From: JAGWBF01 sp965116325
GTDB taxonomy: Bacteria > Chloroflexota > Dehalococcoidia > Lucifugimonadales > JAGWBF01
DNA: 64,000 bases
Reading direction: 5' to 3'
NCBI GenBank assembly: GCA_965116325.1
Contig: OZ220675.1
Coordinates: 1,984,001 to 2,048,000 of the forward strand
Below the pieces are notes generated by a model. It did no database searches and was not told the DNA's origin. It saw nothing but the letters and a program-made list of their open reading frames with translations. A program made the translations under genes and the position numbers. Shown here piece after piece: positions 52,611 through 62,475 of the stretch. Position 1 is the stretch's first letter. Each line of letters opens with the position of its first letter.

Positions 52611-53777
52611 TCACGCCAGGACGTTGTACCGATAGCGGGAGCGCATAAGGTCCCCCTCCTCGAAGCGGGAGAACCGCAGGGGGGAAATGTCCACGGACTT
52701 TGCTTGGCCTTCGAGCACCAGCTCGGCCATGGACACGCCTATCATGGCGGCCAGCTTAAAGCCGTGGCCGCTGAAGCCGACGGCGCAGTATAGACCTGAA
52801 ATGCCATCCACACGGTCCAGGATGGGGTGCCAATCGGGCGTGATAGTAAACAGTCCGGACCAGCCTCCCTGAAACCCGCCCTCGGACATGGCGGGCATCC
52901 GGTGCACCAGCTTGGTCGTGTACTCCTCGATCATGTCCAAGTCCACGCCCTGGTTGTATGTGTCCGGGTCCGCCGGGTCTTCCCGCCCTCCGACCAGGGT
53001 CAGGTCTACGGAATCGGGCCTGAAGGAGAACTCCTGGGCGATATCCCCAACACCGGGATGCCGAGGAATCCGGTCAGTGGGCCGACGCATGATCAGGAGC
53101 TGATGGCGCACCGTATCCAGGGGCAGATCTATCCCCAGGGGCGACACCAAGCTCCTGGCCCACGGGCCGGCAGCCACAACCACAGTGTCGGTCTCTATTC
53201 GCTCTCTGTCGCTCACTACGGCGGTGACCCTGCCGCCGCTTGTCTCGATGCTCCTCGCGGGACAGCTAAGCACGACCCTGGCGCCAAGCTCCCGCGCCCT
53301 GGATGCGTATCCTGACGTCACGGAATGGGGGTCTGCATAGCCGGACTGGGGCTCGTAGGCCATACCGCCCGCATCCTGCACGCAGAGCATAGGAGCTATC
53401 TCTGCAACATCGTCGGGGGTGACCAGCCGGGTGTCTATGCCCAGCTCCTGCTGCATCGCCACATTCTGCTCGATGGCTTCCCTGTCCTGGGGACCAACCA
53501 CCACGAGGTAGCCTGTGGTGACGTATCCCGATTCAGCTCCCACAACCTCGGGGAAGCTCTGGTATATCTTCATGCTCTCCCAAGCCATGAGGGTCGTGAC
53601 GGGATTGGAATAGTGCATTCGGCAGATGGCTTGAGACTTTCCCGTGGAGCCGGAACCCAGGGCATCCCTCTCCATCAGCACCAAGTTCCCGGCGCCCATG
53701 GCGGCCAGGTTGTACAGGATGCTGCATCCCATCACCCCGCCACCGATGACTACTATGTCGGCTGTGGTTGCCACCAC
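52611..53777 (-). CDS. DAO-family FAD oxidoreductase (sarcosine oxidase/glycine oxidase-like)
   Basis: 388 residues. Rossmann start IVVIGGGVMGCSILYNLAAM and the DAO-type flavin pieces GSTGKSQAICRMHYSN, GVGDIAQEFSFRPDS and, near the C-terminus, GFSGHGFKLAAMIGVSMAEL. Members oxidise N-methyl or D-amino acids. Sarcosine, an intermediate of the betaine pathway encoded 7 kb away, is a plausible substrate, but distance and strand give no link. GTG start at 53777. Confidence 0.85.
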   Translation of the reverse strand: MVATTADIVVIGGGVMGCSILYNLAAMGAGNLVLMERDALGSGSTGKSQAICRMHYSNPVTTLMAWESMKIYQSFPEVVGAESGYVTTGYLVVVGPQDREAIEQNVAMQQELGIDTRLVTPDDVAEIAPMLCVQDAGGMAYEPQSGYADPHSVTSGYASRARELGARVVLSCPARSIETSGGRVTAVVSDRERIETDTVVVAAGPWARSLVSPLGIDLPLDTVRHQLLIMRRPTDRIPRHPGVGDIAQEFSFRPDSVDLTLVGGREDPADPDTYNQGVDLDMIEEYTTKLVHRMPAMSEGGFQGGWSGLFTITPDWHPILDRVDGISGLYCAVGFSGHGFKLAAMIGVSMAELVLEGQAKSVDISPLRFSRFEEGDLMRSRYRYNVLA

Positions 53778-53842
53778 GTTCTCCCGGCGAATCTAGTTGT
53801 GCTGTTGTGAGCCCGAACTAGCCAGGCGGGCTGTTGGATGGA

Positions 53843-56800
53843 CTACTGCCCCAGAAGGGTATCCAGCTCCTGGCGTTGCTGCTGCGCAAGTTCTTCCTCG
53901 CCCATGAGATCGTAAATCTCGGCAAGATTGGTGCGGGCATCCCTGGCTGCAGGACCAATGGCGTCCTTTTCGAGGCTGGTGTTTAGGGCATCCAAGGCAT
54001 CCCCTGTCTGTTCGAGCCCCCGGAATGCAATGCCCTGCAGCATCAGCGGAATGGCTGCTTCGACGCCATCTCCCGAGAGTTCCAGGGAGCTGGTTGCATT
54101 GTCCAGGGCTGACTCAAATTCATTCGACAGGAGCAGCTCTTGGGAGCGGAGGTTGTATGCCCTGATCAGGGTCCCGGTCAGGGCGTTGGTTGCCTCCTCG
54201 TTCCCCTCAAAACGACCCAGGCTCTCCTCCAGTACCTCGATAGCTTCCTCATTCAACTCCAGGTTCAGGTAAGCCGACCCTAAGGCATCATAAATGTTGT
54301 AATGGAGGGGAAGCATCCCGGTCAGCTCCAGGTGATACCTTATCGCCTCGTCTCCCTTGCCGGCATAGCCCAGTCTCGCCAGTCTCATGGCGGAGTTTGC
54401 CACCTCCAGCTTGGCCTGGGGCGATGTGGGGTTCGCTTGGTGGCCTCTGAGGTCGGCGAGATAAGCTTCCTCGGCGCAGCGGGCGAACGAAGCGACCTCG
54501 GAAGGGCGTCCGTCGAACTGGATGTCGGGTTCCAAAGAAAACAGGACGGAACAACTGGGGAAAGGCTGACCTGCATTGGCGTCGGCCGTGGCAATGTCTC
54601 TGTAGGCGTCCAGCATGCTGGAGGAGAAGTTGTGATAGTTGGGCACATCGGGTGCCCTGGAGGTGGCCTCTGACATAAGCTGATGGCCCGTCCGGAGCTG
54701 GTCCAGGTTAAGGGGGGACGACGATGTCCCGGATTGGAAATGCGCCCTGCCCAAGCTGGCGGAGCGGGCTGCCACTGCATACTCCCAGCTTCGGTCCCAC
54801 GTCAGCCATGAAATGAACCCGATGAGGGCCACTGCCAGGAAAGCGATACTTACCGAGGCTGGTCCCCATTGGGGTCCTGAGGCGCCCCGTCTGCGTGCTT
54901 GCCTGCCCCTCCTGCGGTTCCTGCCTTCACTCCTCAACGCGGCGGTTGAAGGTGCTTGTTGGGACCCGGCTGATTCGGCCTTGGGGACCCGGCCGAACAC
55001 GTAAGGCAGAGCAACAACCAAGCCCAGCAAGGTCCAGAAGACCACCAAGTCCGACTCTCTCGCTACGCCGACCATCATCTCAGCTAAACGGCCGACGATT
55101 GCGGCAATCAAGGCCACCAAAAGCCACCGATGGAGGGCCGAGTAGCTGCGCCAGCCCCGGAAGACCTGGCCCATGCCGACGGCCAGCACGGACACCGCAA
55201 GTCCGATGGACGTGAAGAGCCCTAAGGCCCCCTGCTCTACCCAGTGATGAATAAAGAAGTTGTGGGCTTGGCTCAGCAGCCCTCCCAGGGACGTCTCCAA
55301 GGGGAAGGTGTACTTGAACATCTCGGGGCCGTAGCCAACGACGGGACGAATGTAGGAGAGGGACAGGGGCTCGTATTCGAACCATGGACGGAACAGGGAC
55401 AACCGGGCGGACGCCGACCAGATGTCTCCGCGATAGCTGGTGCCCCGGCTGGGCTGGGCCTGTTCTTCCTGGCCGAGCATGTCGGGGCTGTCCCCCTGGG
55501 CCGTTTCCGCGCCCGACGGGGTATGAGCCAGGAACACAAAAAGCAGGACCATGATTCCTATGCCACCCAGGGCGGCCCGACGTCCCCACGTAGCAAATAT
55601 GAGGTTGCCTTGCTTGAGAAGGGTGCTGGCCACGTATCCGGCTACCATCAGGAGGCCGATGACCAGCAGGGCAATACCCGTTCCGGTCAGTCCAGCTATG
55701 TCTTTAAGCTCCAGCCCCGGGCTTTCCAGCGGTGATGGCGTAAGGACAAGCACCAGGAGAAGCACCAGCAGCGCCAGTACCAAAAGCACCATCGTCCTGG
55801 CGAAACTGACGGCTCCTGCCGAGAATCTCTGAGGGGACATCAATACCAAGGCCCCGATCAGAGTAGAAAGCCCCAACCAAAAGGCGACCATTCGCGCGGC
55901 AATGCCGTCGGAGAGCCCGAAAGAATCGATCAGGCCCAGGAACTCCAGCTGGGCTACGAGCACAAGAACATCCAGCACCAGAAGAAGCGCGGCTACCCCC
56001 AGGATGTCCTTGGGAATGGGCAGGCGCTCCTTCCACGAGGACACCGCCTCGCTGATGAGGGGCAGGTGCAGGAAAAAGAGCAGGCCGTAGGGGACTCCCA
56101 GCAGCCAGGAACCACGGCTTCCCGTCCAATAGACAGCCATAAGCTGCATGGCGATCAGTGGCACCCACAGGAGAAGCCAGAGCAGCGCTTCTCTCTGGGA
56201 CTTGGCCCAGCTGCTCAGGACCGCCAGCCCTGTTCCGAACATCAGCAGGGTGCTGGAGACGAGAAAAGCTCCGGTAAACACAGGGTTGGCCATGGTCGCC
56301 GATACCCTGGCTTGCCCTCCTTCGCCCAGGTCCCAGGGGTCGAACCCGTAGTGCTGCATAATGCCAAAGAAGGCGATAAGCGTGCTGCTGGCTGCCAGGA
56401 CGATGAGGATGTTCCAAAGCTGCCTATAGCTCTTCAGATGGGTTGCAACGATGATGAACAGGAAGAAATAGGCGAGAAGGGTGTAGGCGGAGTACCCGAA
56501 CTGGCCTGAGACCTCGCCCCACAGGCTGCGGTCCAGGTTCACCGACAGCAACGTGGAAACCAAGGCTACAGCTATGTACAGGACGGCTGTGAGAACTACC
56601 CAACCGCCGGGAGCAGCCCTCACCCATGCCACTGCGCTGCCGGGCAAACTACCCACGTTATATTGGCGTTGCAGTCCCCCCTTGAGCGCCCACTCCACGA
56701 TCCACAGCATCACCATGAATGCCACGAGTATCCTGAGGGCCGCGGTCTTGGGTATCTCTACGTAGGAGTTGACGGCCTCAGATAAGAGGTAGCCCGTCGG

Positions 56801-56923
56801 GACGAAGATGAGGGGGACAAGGGCTATGGTTGCCAGCCACAGGGCTTCGATGCCGTACTCTGTGTACCTGGTCAAAGAGGGGTTGGAGATTGAACCTGCT
56901 CCAGGGGACGGACTGACCATCAC
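53843..56923 (-). CDS. O-antigen ligase-type membrane protein with C-terminal TPR repeats
   Basis: 1026 residues. The first 640 contain about 12 membrane helices with the WaaL/Wzy-type periplasmic loop region (YSAYTLLAYFFLFIIVATHL and the large loop around 470-545 with RPWFEYEPLSLSYIRPVVGYG). A basic linker (GRNRRRGRQARRRGASG) and one more TM helix follow, then from about residue 700 to the end TPR-like helices (LYDAL-type GSAYLNLELNEEAIEVLEESL, then ALTGTLIRAYNLRSQELLLS). It may polymerise or ligate surface glycan. GTG start overlaps the amidohydrolase stop by four bases, so the two are coupled. Confidence 0.82.
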   Translation of the reverse strand: MMVSPSPGAGSISNPSLTRYTEYGIEALWLATIALVPLIFVPTGYLLSEAVNSYVEIPKTAALRILVAFMVMLWIVEWALKGGLQRQYNVGSLPGSAVAWVRAAPGGWVVLTAVLYIAVALVSTLLSVNLDRSLWGEVSGQFGYSAYTLLAYFFLFIIVATHLKSYRQLWNILIVLAASSTLIAFFGIMQHYGFDPWDLGEGGQARVSATMANPVFTGAFLVSSTLLMFGTGLAVLSSWAKSQREALLWLLLWVPLIAMQLMAVYWTGSRGSWLLGVPYGLLFFLHLPLISEAVSSWKERLPIPKDILGVAALLLVLDVLVLVAQLEFLGLIDSFGLSDGIAARMVAFWLGLSTLIGALVLMSPQRFSAGAVSFARTMVLLVLALLVLLLVLVLTPSPLESPGLELKDIAGLTGTGIALLVIGLLMVAGYVASTLLKQGNLIFATWGRRAALGGIGIMVLLFVFLAHTPSGAETAQGDSPDMLGQEEQAQPSRGTSYRGDIWSASARLSLFRPWFEYEPLSLSYIRPVVGYGPEMFKYTFPLETSLGGLLSQAHNFFIHHWVEQGALGLFTSIGLAVSVLAVGMGQVFRGWRSYSALHRWLLVALIAAIVGRLAEMMVGVARESDLVVFWTLLGLVVALPYVFGRVPKAESAGSQQAPSTAALRSEGRNRRRGRQARRRGASGPQWGPASVSIAFLAVALIGFISWLTWDRSWEYAVAARSASLGRAHFQSGTSSSPLNLDQLRTGHQLMSEATSRAPDVPNYHNFSSSMLDAYRDIATADANAGQPFPSCSVLFSLEPDIQFDGRPSEVASFARCAEEAYLADLRGHQANPTSPQAKLEVANSAMRLARLGYAGKGDEAIRYHLELTGMLPLHYNIYDALGSAYLNLELNEEAIEVLEESLGRFEGNEEATNALTGTLIRAYNLRSQELLLSNEFESALDNATSSLELSGDGVEAAIPLMLQGIAFRGLEQTGDALDALNTSLEKDAIGPAARDARTNLAEIYDLMGEEELAQQQRQELDTLLGQ

Positions 56924-57915
56924 AAGGCCAGGAGCCCTTCCAGGTTCTTGCCGATGATCAACTCTTTCTCTTCCAGGTCAAGGCTGGTCATTCCCATGAC
57001 CCAGGAGATGGGCCAGTCGATGCCCATGTCGAAGGGCCAATCGGTACCCAGCACCACATGGTCTGCCCCCACCGAATCTATCAGGTAGCGCAGGGCTGAC
57101 TCGCTGTGGGTAAGGCAGTCGTAATAGAAATGGTCCAGGTACGCGCTAGGCGGGTTGTCCAAGGTTGTTCGGGCTTCGGAACGAACCTGCCACCCACGGT
57201 CCATCCTGCCGATGCCAAAGCAGGCGTAGCCTCCTCCGTGGGAGAAGCACACCTTCAGATCGGGGCAAGCATCCATGACTCCTCCGAACACCAGGGAGGC
57301 AAAGGTCAGGGTGCGGTCGGCCAAGTTCCCCACAGTATTGGGAAGGTGGTACTTGGCGATGCGGGAATTGACTATGGTATCGCCGCTCTGGTGAAAGAAA
57401 ACCAGGGCGCCCATCCGCTCGGCTGCCTTGAAGAAGGGCAGGTAGGCCGGGTCATCGAAGGTCTTTCCGTTAACCTTGTCGTCGATCATAGCGCCCTTGA
57501 GACCAAGCTGTAACACGCTGCGTTCCAGCTCCTTCACTGCCGATCCCACATCCTGCATCGGCAGGGTCGCCAGGCCGGCAAAGCGTTCGGGCCATGCCTT
57601 GACCATCTGGGCTACCTCATCGTTGGCTTCTTTAGATGTAGCGACGGTTACGTTCAGGTCCATGTGGTAGTTGTAAAGGGCGCTGTGGGTGGAAAGCACC
57701 TGCAAATCCACGCCCAGGGAGTCCATGTCGGCGATGCGCATCTCGGGAGTAAAGCGCATCTTCGGGGCCACGGCTGCCCTCTGTCCTCCGCACACCATGA
57801 TCTCCTGGCCATTGGCATTGCGCTCCAGCTTGATGGAATGCCAGTCGGACCCCGAATCGGTAGCTGTGAAGAACCCTTGGGGTGTGGTGTGGGCATGGAT
57901 GTCGATACTTCGCAT
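56920..57915 (-). CDS. Metal-dependent amidohydrolase (ACMSD/2,3-dihydroxybenzoate decarboxylase-like)
   Basis: 331 residues in an amidohydrolase TIM barrel. SIDIHAHTTPQGF supplies the HxH, VFFHQSGDTIVN the next His, KVCFSHGGGYACF another and HVVLGTDWPFDMGIDW the catalytic Asp. These are the ligands of amidohydrolase-2 decarboxylases or hydrolases. The ATG at 57915 is chosen because of GGGAG seven bases before it; ATGs at 57933 and 57963 are possible. Overlapping the O-antigen-ligase-type gene, it leads a two-gene unit. Substrate not known. Confidence 0.9.
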   Translation of the reverse strand: MRSIDIHAHTTPQGFFTATDSGSDWHSIKLERNANGQEIMVCGGQRAAVAPKMRFTPEMRIADMDSLGVDLQVLSTHSALYNYHMDLNVTVATSKEANDEVAQMVKAWPERFAGLATLPMQDVGSAVKELERSVLQLGLKGAMIDDKVNGKTFDDPAYLPFFKAAERMGALVFFHQSGDTIVNSRIAKYHLPNTVGNLADRTLTFASLVFGGVMDACPDLKVCFSHGGGYACFGIGRMDRGWQVRSEARTTLDNPPSAYLDHFYYDCLTHSESALRYLIDSVGADHVVLGTDWPFDMGIDWPISWVMGMTSLDLEEKELIIGKNLEGLLAL

Positions 57916-58060
57916 GGTTGTCTCCCGCGGCATGGTAGCCCCTATCCTACAATGAGCCTTCATCGAAAGGAAAGCGACCCCGGAATCTACAAACGAGTGC
58001 AATGGGCCCCGATTGCGGTTGATTCAGAAGGGATTGAGATGATACGATGATGCGGCCGCT

Positions 58061-59344
58061 ATGGACCTGAGCGACTTATGGAAGCCAGCACTTATAGTGC
58101 TTTTCTTGGTGCTCTCCGCCTTCTTCTCCGCATCTGAGACAGCCTTCATCTCCCTATCCCAGGTCCGTCTGGCTCACTGGGTGAACATTGGCAGGCCCGG
58201 CGCAACCAAGGTAGCCCGCATGCTCCAACGCCCCGAGAAGTTGCTGGCCACAGTCCTGCTCAGCAACAATCTGGTCAACACAGCCCTGGCCTCCGTGGCA
58301 ACAGCCCTGGCTATCAGCGTCTTTGACAACGCCGACATGGCGGTCCTTCTTGCCACAGTCGGGGTGACGCTGCTTCTCCTGGTGTTCGGAGAGACCCTGC
58401 CCAAGAACCTTGCATGGAACCGGCCCGAGTGGGTGGCCTTCAGGGCAACCCAGCCCCTGTCCGCTATCGGCTTCATACTCTCCCCGGCGGTCCGGCTGCT
58501 CCAGGGGCTCAGCATGCTGGTGGGGTACATGCTGGGCATTAGACCAAACCGCTCCCAGGTGACCGAAGAAGAGATCAGGACGATGATCTCCATGGGCGCA
58601 TCGGCCGGGGCTGTGGAGGCTTCGGAAGCGGTGATGCTGGAGAAGGTGTTCCACTTCGGCGACCGGCAGGTGCAGGAGATCATGACGCCGCGCACCGAGA
58701 TCGTTTGGGTGGAAGAGAACACCACCTTGGAGCAGTTCCTGGAAACCTACAACCAGGAGTCTCACACCCGGTTCCCTGTCTTTCAGGGCAATATAGAGAA
58801 CATTATCGGTGTCTTATCCGTGAAGGACTTGGTCCAATCGATGGCCCGCAAAGAAGTGCAGCCTGGCACCAGCGTTACTAGAGTGGTGCGACCTGCCTAT
58901 TTCGTACCGGAGACAAAACTTGTGGGGGCCCTCTTCTCGGAGCTAACCCAGCAGGGCCAGCAGATGGCCATCGTTATCGACCAGTTCGGCGGGGTATCAG
59001 GCTTGGTTACCCTTAAGAGGCTCATGGAGGTTGTGGTGGGCCCTCTGGGCGAAGAGGGTGAGCCCGCCCAGGGAGAGATCGAAATCGTTGGCGAGAACAT
59101 CTTCGACGTTGGCGCGGGCATCGGCATCCAGGAAGCCAACGATGAGCTCGGTCTCAACCTGCCCGAAGGCAACTATCAGACCCTGGCCGGATTCATCTTG
59201 TCCCGCCTCGGCCACATTCCCGAAGAGAAGGAATGCCTGCACTACCGGGACCTTCGCATGGAGGTGCTGGAGATGCGACGTCTGAAAATCGAACGCGTCC
59301 AGATCCACCGTTTGGTGGAGCAGGCGGTCGCCGAAGAAAGCTAG
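58061..59344 (+). CDS. CNNM/hemolysin-family protein (DUF21, CBS pair, CorC)
   Basis: 427 residues, complete. The DUF21 membrane domain at the start (LIVLFLVLSAFFSASETAFISLS, then VARMLQRPEKLLATVLLSNNLVN and VFGETLPKNLAW), CBS domains (VQEIMTPRTEIVWVEENTTL and HTRFPVFQGNIENIIGVLSVKDL), and the CorC_HlyC end (EANDELGLNLPEGNYQTLAGFILSRLGHIPE). Such proteins move or sense Mg2+/Co2+. It is a second copy of the class after 41039, with a better conserved membrane part. Divergent from the amidohydrolase gene. Confidence 0.9.
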   Translation: MDLSDLWKPALIVLFLVLSAFFSASETAFISLSQVRLAHWVNIGRPGATKVARMLQRPEKLLATVLLSNNLVNTALASVATALAISVFDNADMAVLLATVGVTLLLLVFGETLPKNLAWNRPEWVAFRATQPLSAIGFILSPAVRLLQGLSMLVGYMLGIRPNRSQVTEEEIRTMISMGASAGAVEASEAVMLEKVFHFGDRQVQEIMTPRTEIVWVEENTTLEQFLETYNQESHTRFPVFQGNIENIIGVLSVKDLVQSMARKEVQPGTSVTRVVRPAYFVPETKLVGALFSELTQQGQQMAIVIDQFGGVSGLVTLKRLMEVVVGPLGEEGEPAQGEIEIVGENIFDVGAGIGIQEANDELGLNLPEGNYQTLAGFILSRLGHIPEEKECLHYRDLRMEVLEMRRLKIERVQIHRLVEQAVAEES

Positions 59345-59532
59345 TCCTAGTTTCTCCGGCCTACTTGCGTCCCAAAGCGCAGGTCTCCACATCCCGGGAA
59401 CCCAAAGCGCCCATCCTTGTCCCAAGCCGGTCAGAACGTCCAATAACCGCCGCGGACTGCCGGTCTGAAACGCCCGATTTATAGTCCCCTCATGCTACAA
59501 TGATGGTTCTTGTTTCAGCAGGTGAATAGGCA

Positions 59533-60195
59533 ATGGACATAGCCATCCGGCCGATTATCGAAGATGACCTGGATATGGTGGCCCGCATCGAAAGGCAGGC
59601 CTTTCCCACCCTTTGTCCTCCCACGCCACTGAAGCGGGAGATGGGCAATCGCCGGGTCCGATACCTGGTCGCCTGGGAACCCCTTTCTTCGGACGATGGC
59701 GCCTCATCGGAAGAGTACCCGGAGCTGGGGGCCAATGGTTCCACTGGCGGCTTGGGTAAGCTGATGGGCGCGGTCAAGGACCGCCTGGGGCAGCGAAAGG
59801 TGCGAGTCCCCGCTGACTATCTCGTTCAGGGGTTCGTGGGTCTGTGGTTCGTGGCCGATGAAGCCCACATCACCGCTATTGCTGTTGAGGAGAGTGCCAG
59901 GCGTCGTGGAATTGGCGAACTGCTTATCATTGGCTCGATCTCCCTGGCCATGCATCTCAAGTCTGCCGTAGTTAGTCTGGAAGCCCGGGTATCCAACTAT
60001 CCTGCCCGTGCCCTGTACCACAAGTATGGGTTCGAGCATGTGGGTCTCAGAAAAGCCTACTACACCGATAACCGCGAAGATGCGGTCATCATGACGACGA
60101 AGCCAATCGACTCGCCCGATTATCAAGCCCGGTTCCTGGACCTGAGGAGGAAGTTCTCGGACAGGTACGGGGAAACTTCCATTGTCTTGGTGTAG
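59533..60195 (+). CDS. GNAT-family N-acetyltransferase (RimI-like)
   Basis: 220 residues. Acetyl-CoA site: ITAIAVEESARRRGIGELLIIGSI (R/Q-x-x-G-x-G/A type) and the C-terminal NYPARALYHKYGFEHVGLRKAYYTDNREDAVIM, strongly RimI-like (ARxLY.k.GF). The first 80 residues carry a longer insertion (SDDGASSEEYPELGANGSTGG) that is uncommon for RimI. Likely an N-terminal protein acetyltransferase. coaE follows after 81 bp. Confidence 0.85.
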   Translation: MDIAIRPIIEDDLDMVARIERQAFPTLCPPTPLKREMGNRRVRYLVAWEPLSSDDGASSEEYPELGANGSTGGLGKLMGAVKDRLGQRKVRVPADYLVQGFVGLWFVADEAHITAIAVEESARRRGIGELLIIGSISLAMHLKSAVVSLEARVSNYPARALYHKYGFEHVGLRKAYYTDNREDAVIMTTKPIDSPDYQARFLDLRRKFSDRYGETSIVLV

Positions 60196-60276
60196 GCCTC
60201 TTTCCCAACCTTTTCCGACGGCCGGCCGCCGAAGGGCCAGCCTTAGGGGGCTAAGCTTGACTCTCAAAGGTAAAGG

Positions 60277-60882
60277 ATGTTAACTATTGGTCTGACTGGC
60301 GGAATCGGCACCGGAAAGAGCGAGGTATCCCGCCTGCTGGAGACCCTTGGGGCCAGCGTCATATATGCAGACAGAATAGGACACGAGGCCTACAGGAACT
60401 CCTCCCCCATCTGGCAAGAGCTAGTGGACACTTTTGGAGAGGGTATTCTCGGGTCCGACGGAGAGATTGACCGCAAAGTTCTGGGATCCCTGGTCTTCAG
60501 GGATCCCGGGGCGATGGAGAAACTGAACGCAATCATGCACCCGAAAATGGCTGAAATCATCGACGAAAAGATCAGCCAATTTCGAGACGCAGGCGCCGGG
60601 GCAGTGGTTGTTGAGGCGGCTCTCCTCCTGGAGGCGGGTTGGGACTCAATGGTAGATGAGGTCTGGCTCGTCCACGCCCCGAAGGAAGCCATCGTAGAGC
60701 GCCTTAAAGTCCGCAGCAATCTCTCGGAGGGAGAGGTCGAAGACCGCATGCGGTCCCAGCTATCATTCGAAGAATCATCGCGCCGCGCCCAGGTTGTGTT
60801 ACACAACACGGGCGATTTGCCGGAGCTGCAAAGCAAGGTCGAATCAGCATGGGTTGCCAGAACGAAAGGGAAGGTTAGTTAA
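60277..60882 (+). CDS. coaE: Dephospho-CoA kinase
   Basis: 201 residues; last step of coenzyme A synthesis. P-loop LTIGLTGGIGTGKSEVSRLLE, then DRIGHEAYRNSSPIWQELVDTFGEGIL, DGEIDRKVLGSLVFRDPGAMEKLNAIMHPKM and VVVEAALLLEAGWDSMVDEVWLVHAPKEAIVERL are all typical. The next gene starts two bases after its stop. Confidence 0.95.
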   Translation: MLTIGLTGGIGTGKSEVSRLLETLGASVIYADRIGHEAYRNSSPIWQELVDTFGEGILGSDGEIDRKVLGSLVFRDPGAMEKLNAIMHPKMAEIIDEKISQFRDAGAGAVVVEAALLLEAGWDSMVDEVWLVHAPKEAIVERLKVRSNLSEGEVEDRMRSQLSFEESSRRAQVVLHNTGDLPELQSKVESAWVARTKGKVS

Positions 60883-60884
60883 GG

Positions 60885-61778
60885 ATGGTCAGTGGAGCTG
60901 CCACGTACTACCAAGAGTTCGCAATCGAAGAGTACACCGTACGGTCCGAGCCCTACTACCGGTCCGTATCCGATGAGATCGAGCTTTTCGAAGCCGCATA
61001 CCAGCAGCGACTTCCGGTGCTGCTGAAGGGGCCAACGGGCTGCGGGAAGACTCGCTTCATCGAATACATGTCGTGGCGTCTTACCCGCCCCTTGACCATC
61101 GTGAAAAAGCGAGGCAAGCCCAACAACCAGGATGAGGACGGGCGCATACCCTTGGTGACAATCGCCTGCCACGAAGATCTGACGGCCAGCGACCTGGTCG
61201 GGCGCTATCTTCTTGAGGCCGAGGGTACGCGGTGGATGGATGGCCCTCTGACCAAAGCTGTGAAGGCGGGCGCCATCTGCTACCTGGATGAGATAGTGGA
61301 AGCGCGGAAGGACACAACCGTGCTCATTCACCCCCTGACCGACCACCGCCGTGTGCTCCCCATGGACAAGCTGGGCCAGATCATTGAAGCCAGTGGTCAG
61401 TTCCTTCTCGTAATCTCCTATAACCCGGGCTATCAGAGCGCCCTGAAGGACCTGAAGCACAGCACCCGCCAGCGGTTCATCGCCATCGAGTTCGACTATC
61501 CACCAAGGGATATCGAAGCCGAGATCGTGCAGAAAGAGAGCGGCTGCGACTCGGAAAGCGCCATGGCATTGGCCAAGCTGGCCGAAAAGGTCCGCAACCT
61601 TAGGGAGCACGGACTGCAGGAAGGTGCCAGCACCCGCCTCCTCATCTACGCCGGCAAGCTAATTGCCCAGGGGGTTACCCCCCGGCGTGCCTGCCAGGTT
61701 GCGATAGTCTGGGCGTTGACCGATGACCAGGAGGTCCAGAAGAGCGTGGAAGAGGTCGTATCCTCCATATTCGAGTAG
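60885..61778 (+). CDS. MoxR-class AAA+ ATPase of the CbbQ/NirQ/NorQ type
   Basis: 297 residues. Walker A VLLKGPTGCGKTRFIEYM, Walker B AICYLDEIVEARKDTTVLIHPL, sensor 1 LLVISYNPGYQS, arginine-finger region LKHSTRQRFIAIEFDYP. CbbQ/NorQ ATPases act with a von Willebrand factor A protein (CbbO/NorD) to activate Rubisco or NO reductase. A NorD-like gene follows after one NUDIX gene, consistent with that partnership; neither Rubisco nor NOR genes are in the window, so the client is unknown. Directly after coaE and probably co-transcribed. Confidence 0.9.
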   Translation: MVSGAATYYQEFAIEEYTVRSEPYYRSVSDEIELFEAAYQQRLPVLLKGPTGCGKTRFIEYMSWRLTRPLTIVKKRGKPNNQDEDGRIPLVTIACHEDLTASDLVGRYLLEAEGTRWMDGPLTKAVKAGAICYLDEIVEARKDTTVLIHPLTDHRRVLPMDKLGQIIEASGQFLLVISYNPGYQSALKDLKHSTRQRFIAIEFDYPPRDIEAEIVQKESGCDSESAMALAKLAEKVRNLREHGLQEGASTRLLIYAGKLIAQGVTPRRACQVAIVWALTDDQEVQKSVEEVVSSIFE

Positions 61779-61793
61779 TGGTCCCATAACTAA

Positions 61794-62426
61794 ATGCTGG
61801 AGACGCATCGGGAAACAAGCCCCGATTTGTACGCAAAGATGCCTTTAACACTCGACTCCAACCTGGAAGCCTTCCGCGGTACCCTTTCCCATCGCCAACC
61901 CAAAACCAACGACGATGATTCTCTCCTCCCCGCCTCCGTGTTTATCTTGGTCTATCGCAAGGACGGAAGCTACTGTCTTCTGCTGAACAAGCGCTCCCAG
62001 ATAGTGGAGCATCACAAGGGTGAGGTGGCATTCCCCGGTGGGGCCAAGGACCCGGAAGATGCCAGCTTCCTGGATGCTGCCCTTCGGGAATGCCAGGAGG
62101 AGATGGGGATTGCCCCCCAGGATATAACCACCTTGGGCCAGCTCGATGACGTCGTTACCCGCAGCCGTTTCAAGGTAAAGGTGTTTGTAGGCACAATTCC
62201 CTATCCGTACGCGTTTGAACCCAGTTCCATAGAGATCGCCGAGGTCCTTGAGGTCCCGATCAGCGAGCTGCTGGACCCTTTGAACCTCCGTGAAGAGGTT
62301 CGTTGGTCAGCGGGCAATGCGGTGAAGTCAAACTGCTATGCCTACGGCGACCACCTGATCTATGGCGCCACAGCCCAGATGGTTGACCGCCTGCTGGAAC
62401 TTATCCCGGCAGGACTCAAGAACTGA
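61794..62426 (+). CDS. NUDIX hydrolase (coenzyme A pyrophosphatase type)
   Basis: 210 residues. The CoA-pyrophosphatase hallmark LLLNKRSQIVEHHKGEVAFPGG directly precedes the Nudix box, GGAKDPEDASFLDAALRECQEEMGI. It hydrolyses CoA or related diphosphates. Lying 16 bp after the CbbQ-type gene and near coaE, it may balance CoA turnover. Confidence 0.92.
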   Translation: MLETHRETSPDLYAKMPLTLDSNLEAFRGTLSHRQPKTNDDDSLLPASVFILVYRKDGSYCLLLNKRSQIVEHHKGEVAFPGGAKDPEDASFLDAALRECQEEMGIAPQDITTLGQLDDVVTRSRFKVKVFVGTIPYPYAFEPSSIEIAEVLEVPISELLDPLNLREEVRWSAGNAVKSNCYAYGDHLIYGATAQMVDRLLELIPAGLKN

Positions 62427-62475
62427 GCGTAGAGCCTAAAGTACAAGGGCGTGGATATCCAAGAGGGAGGGAAAG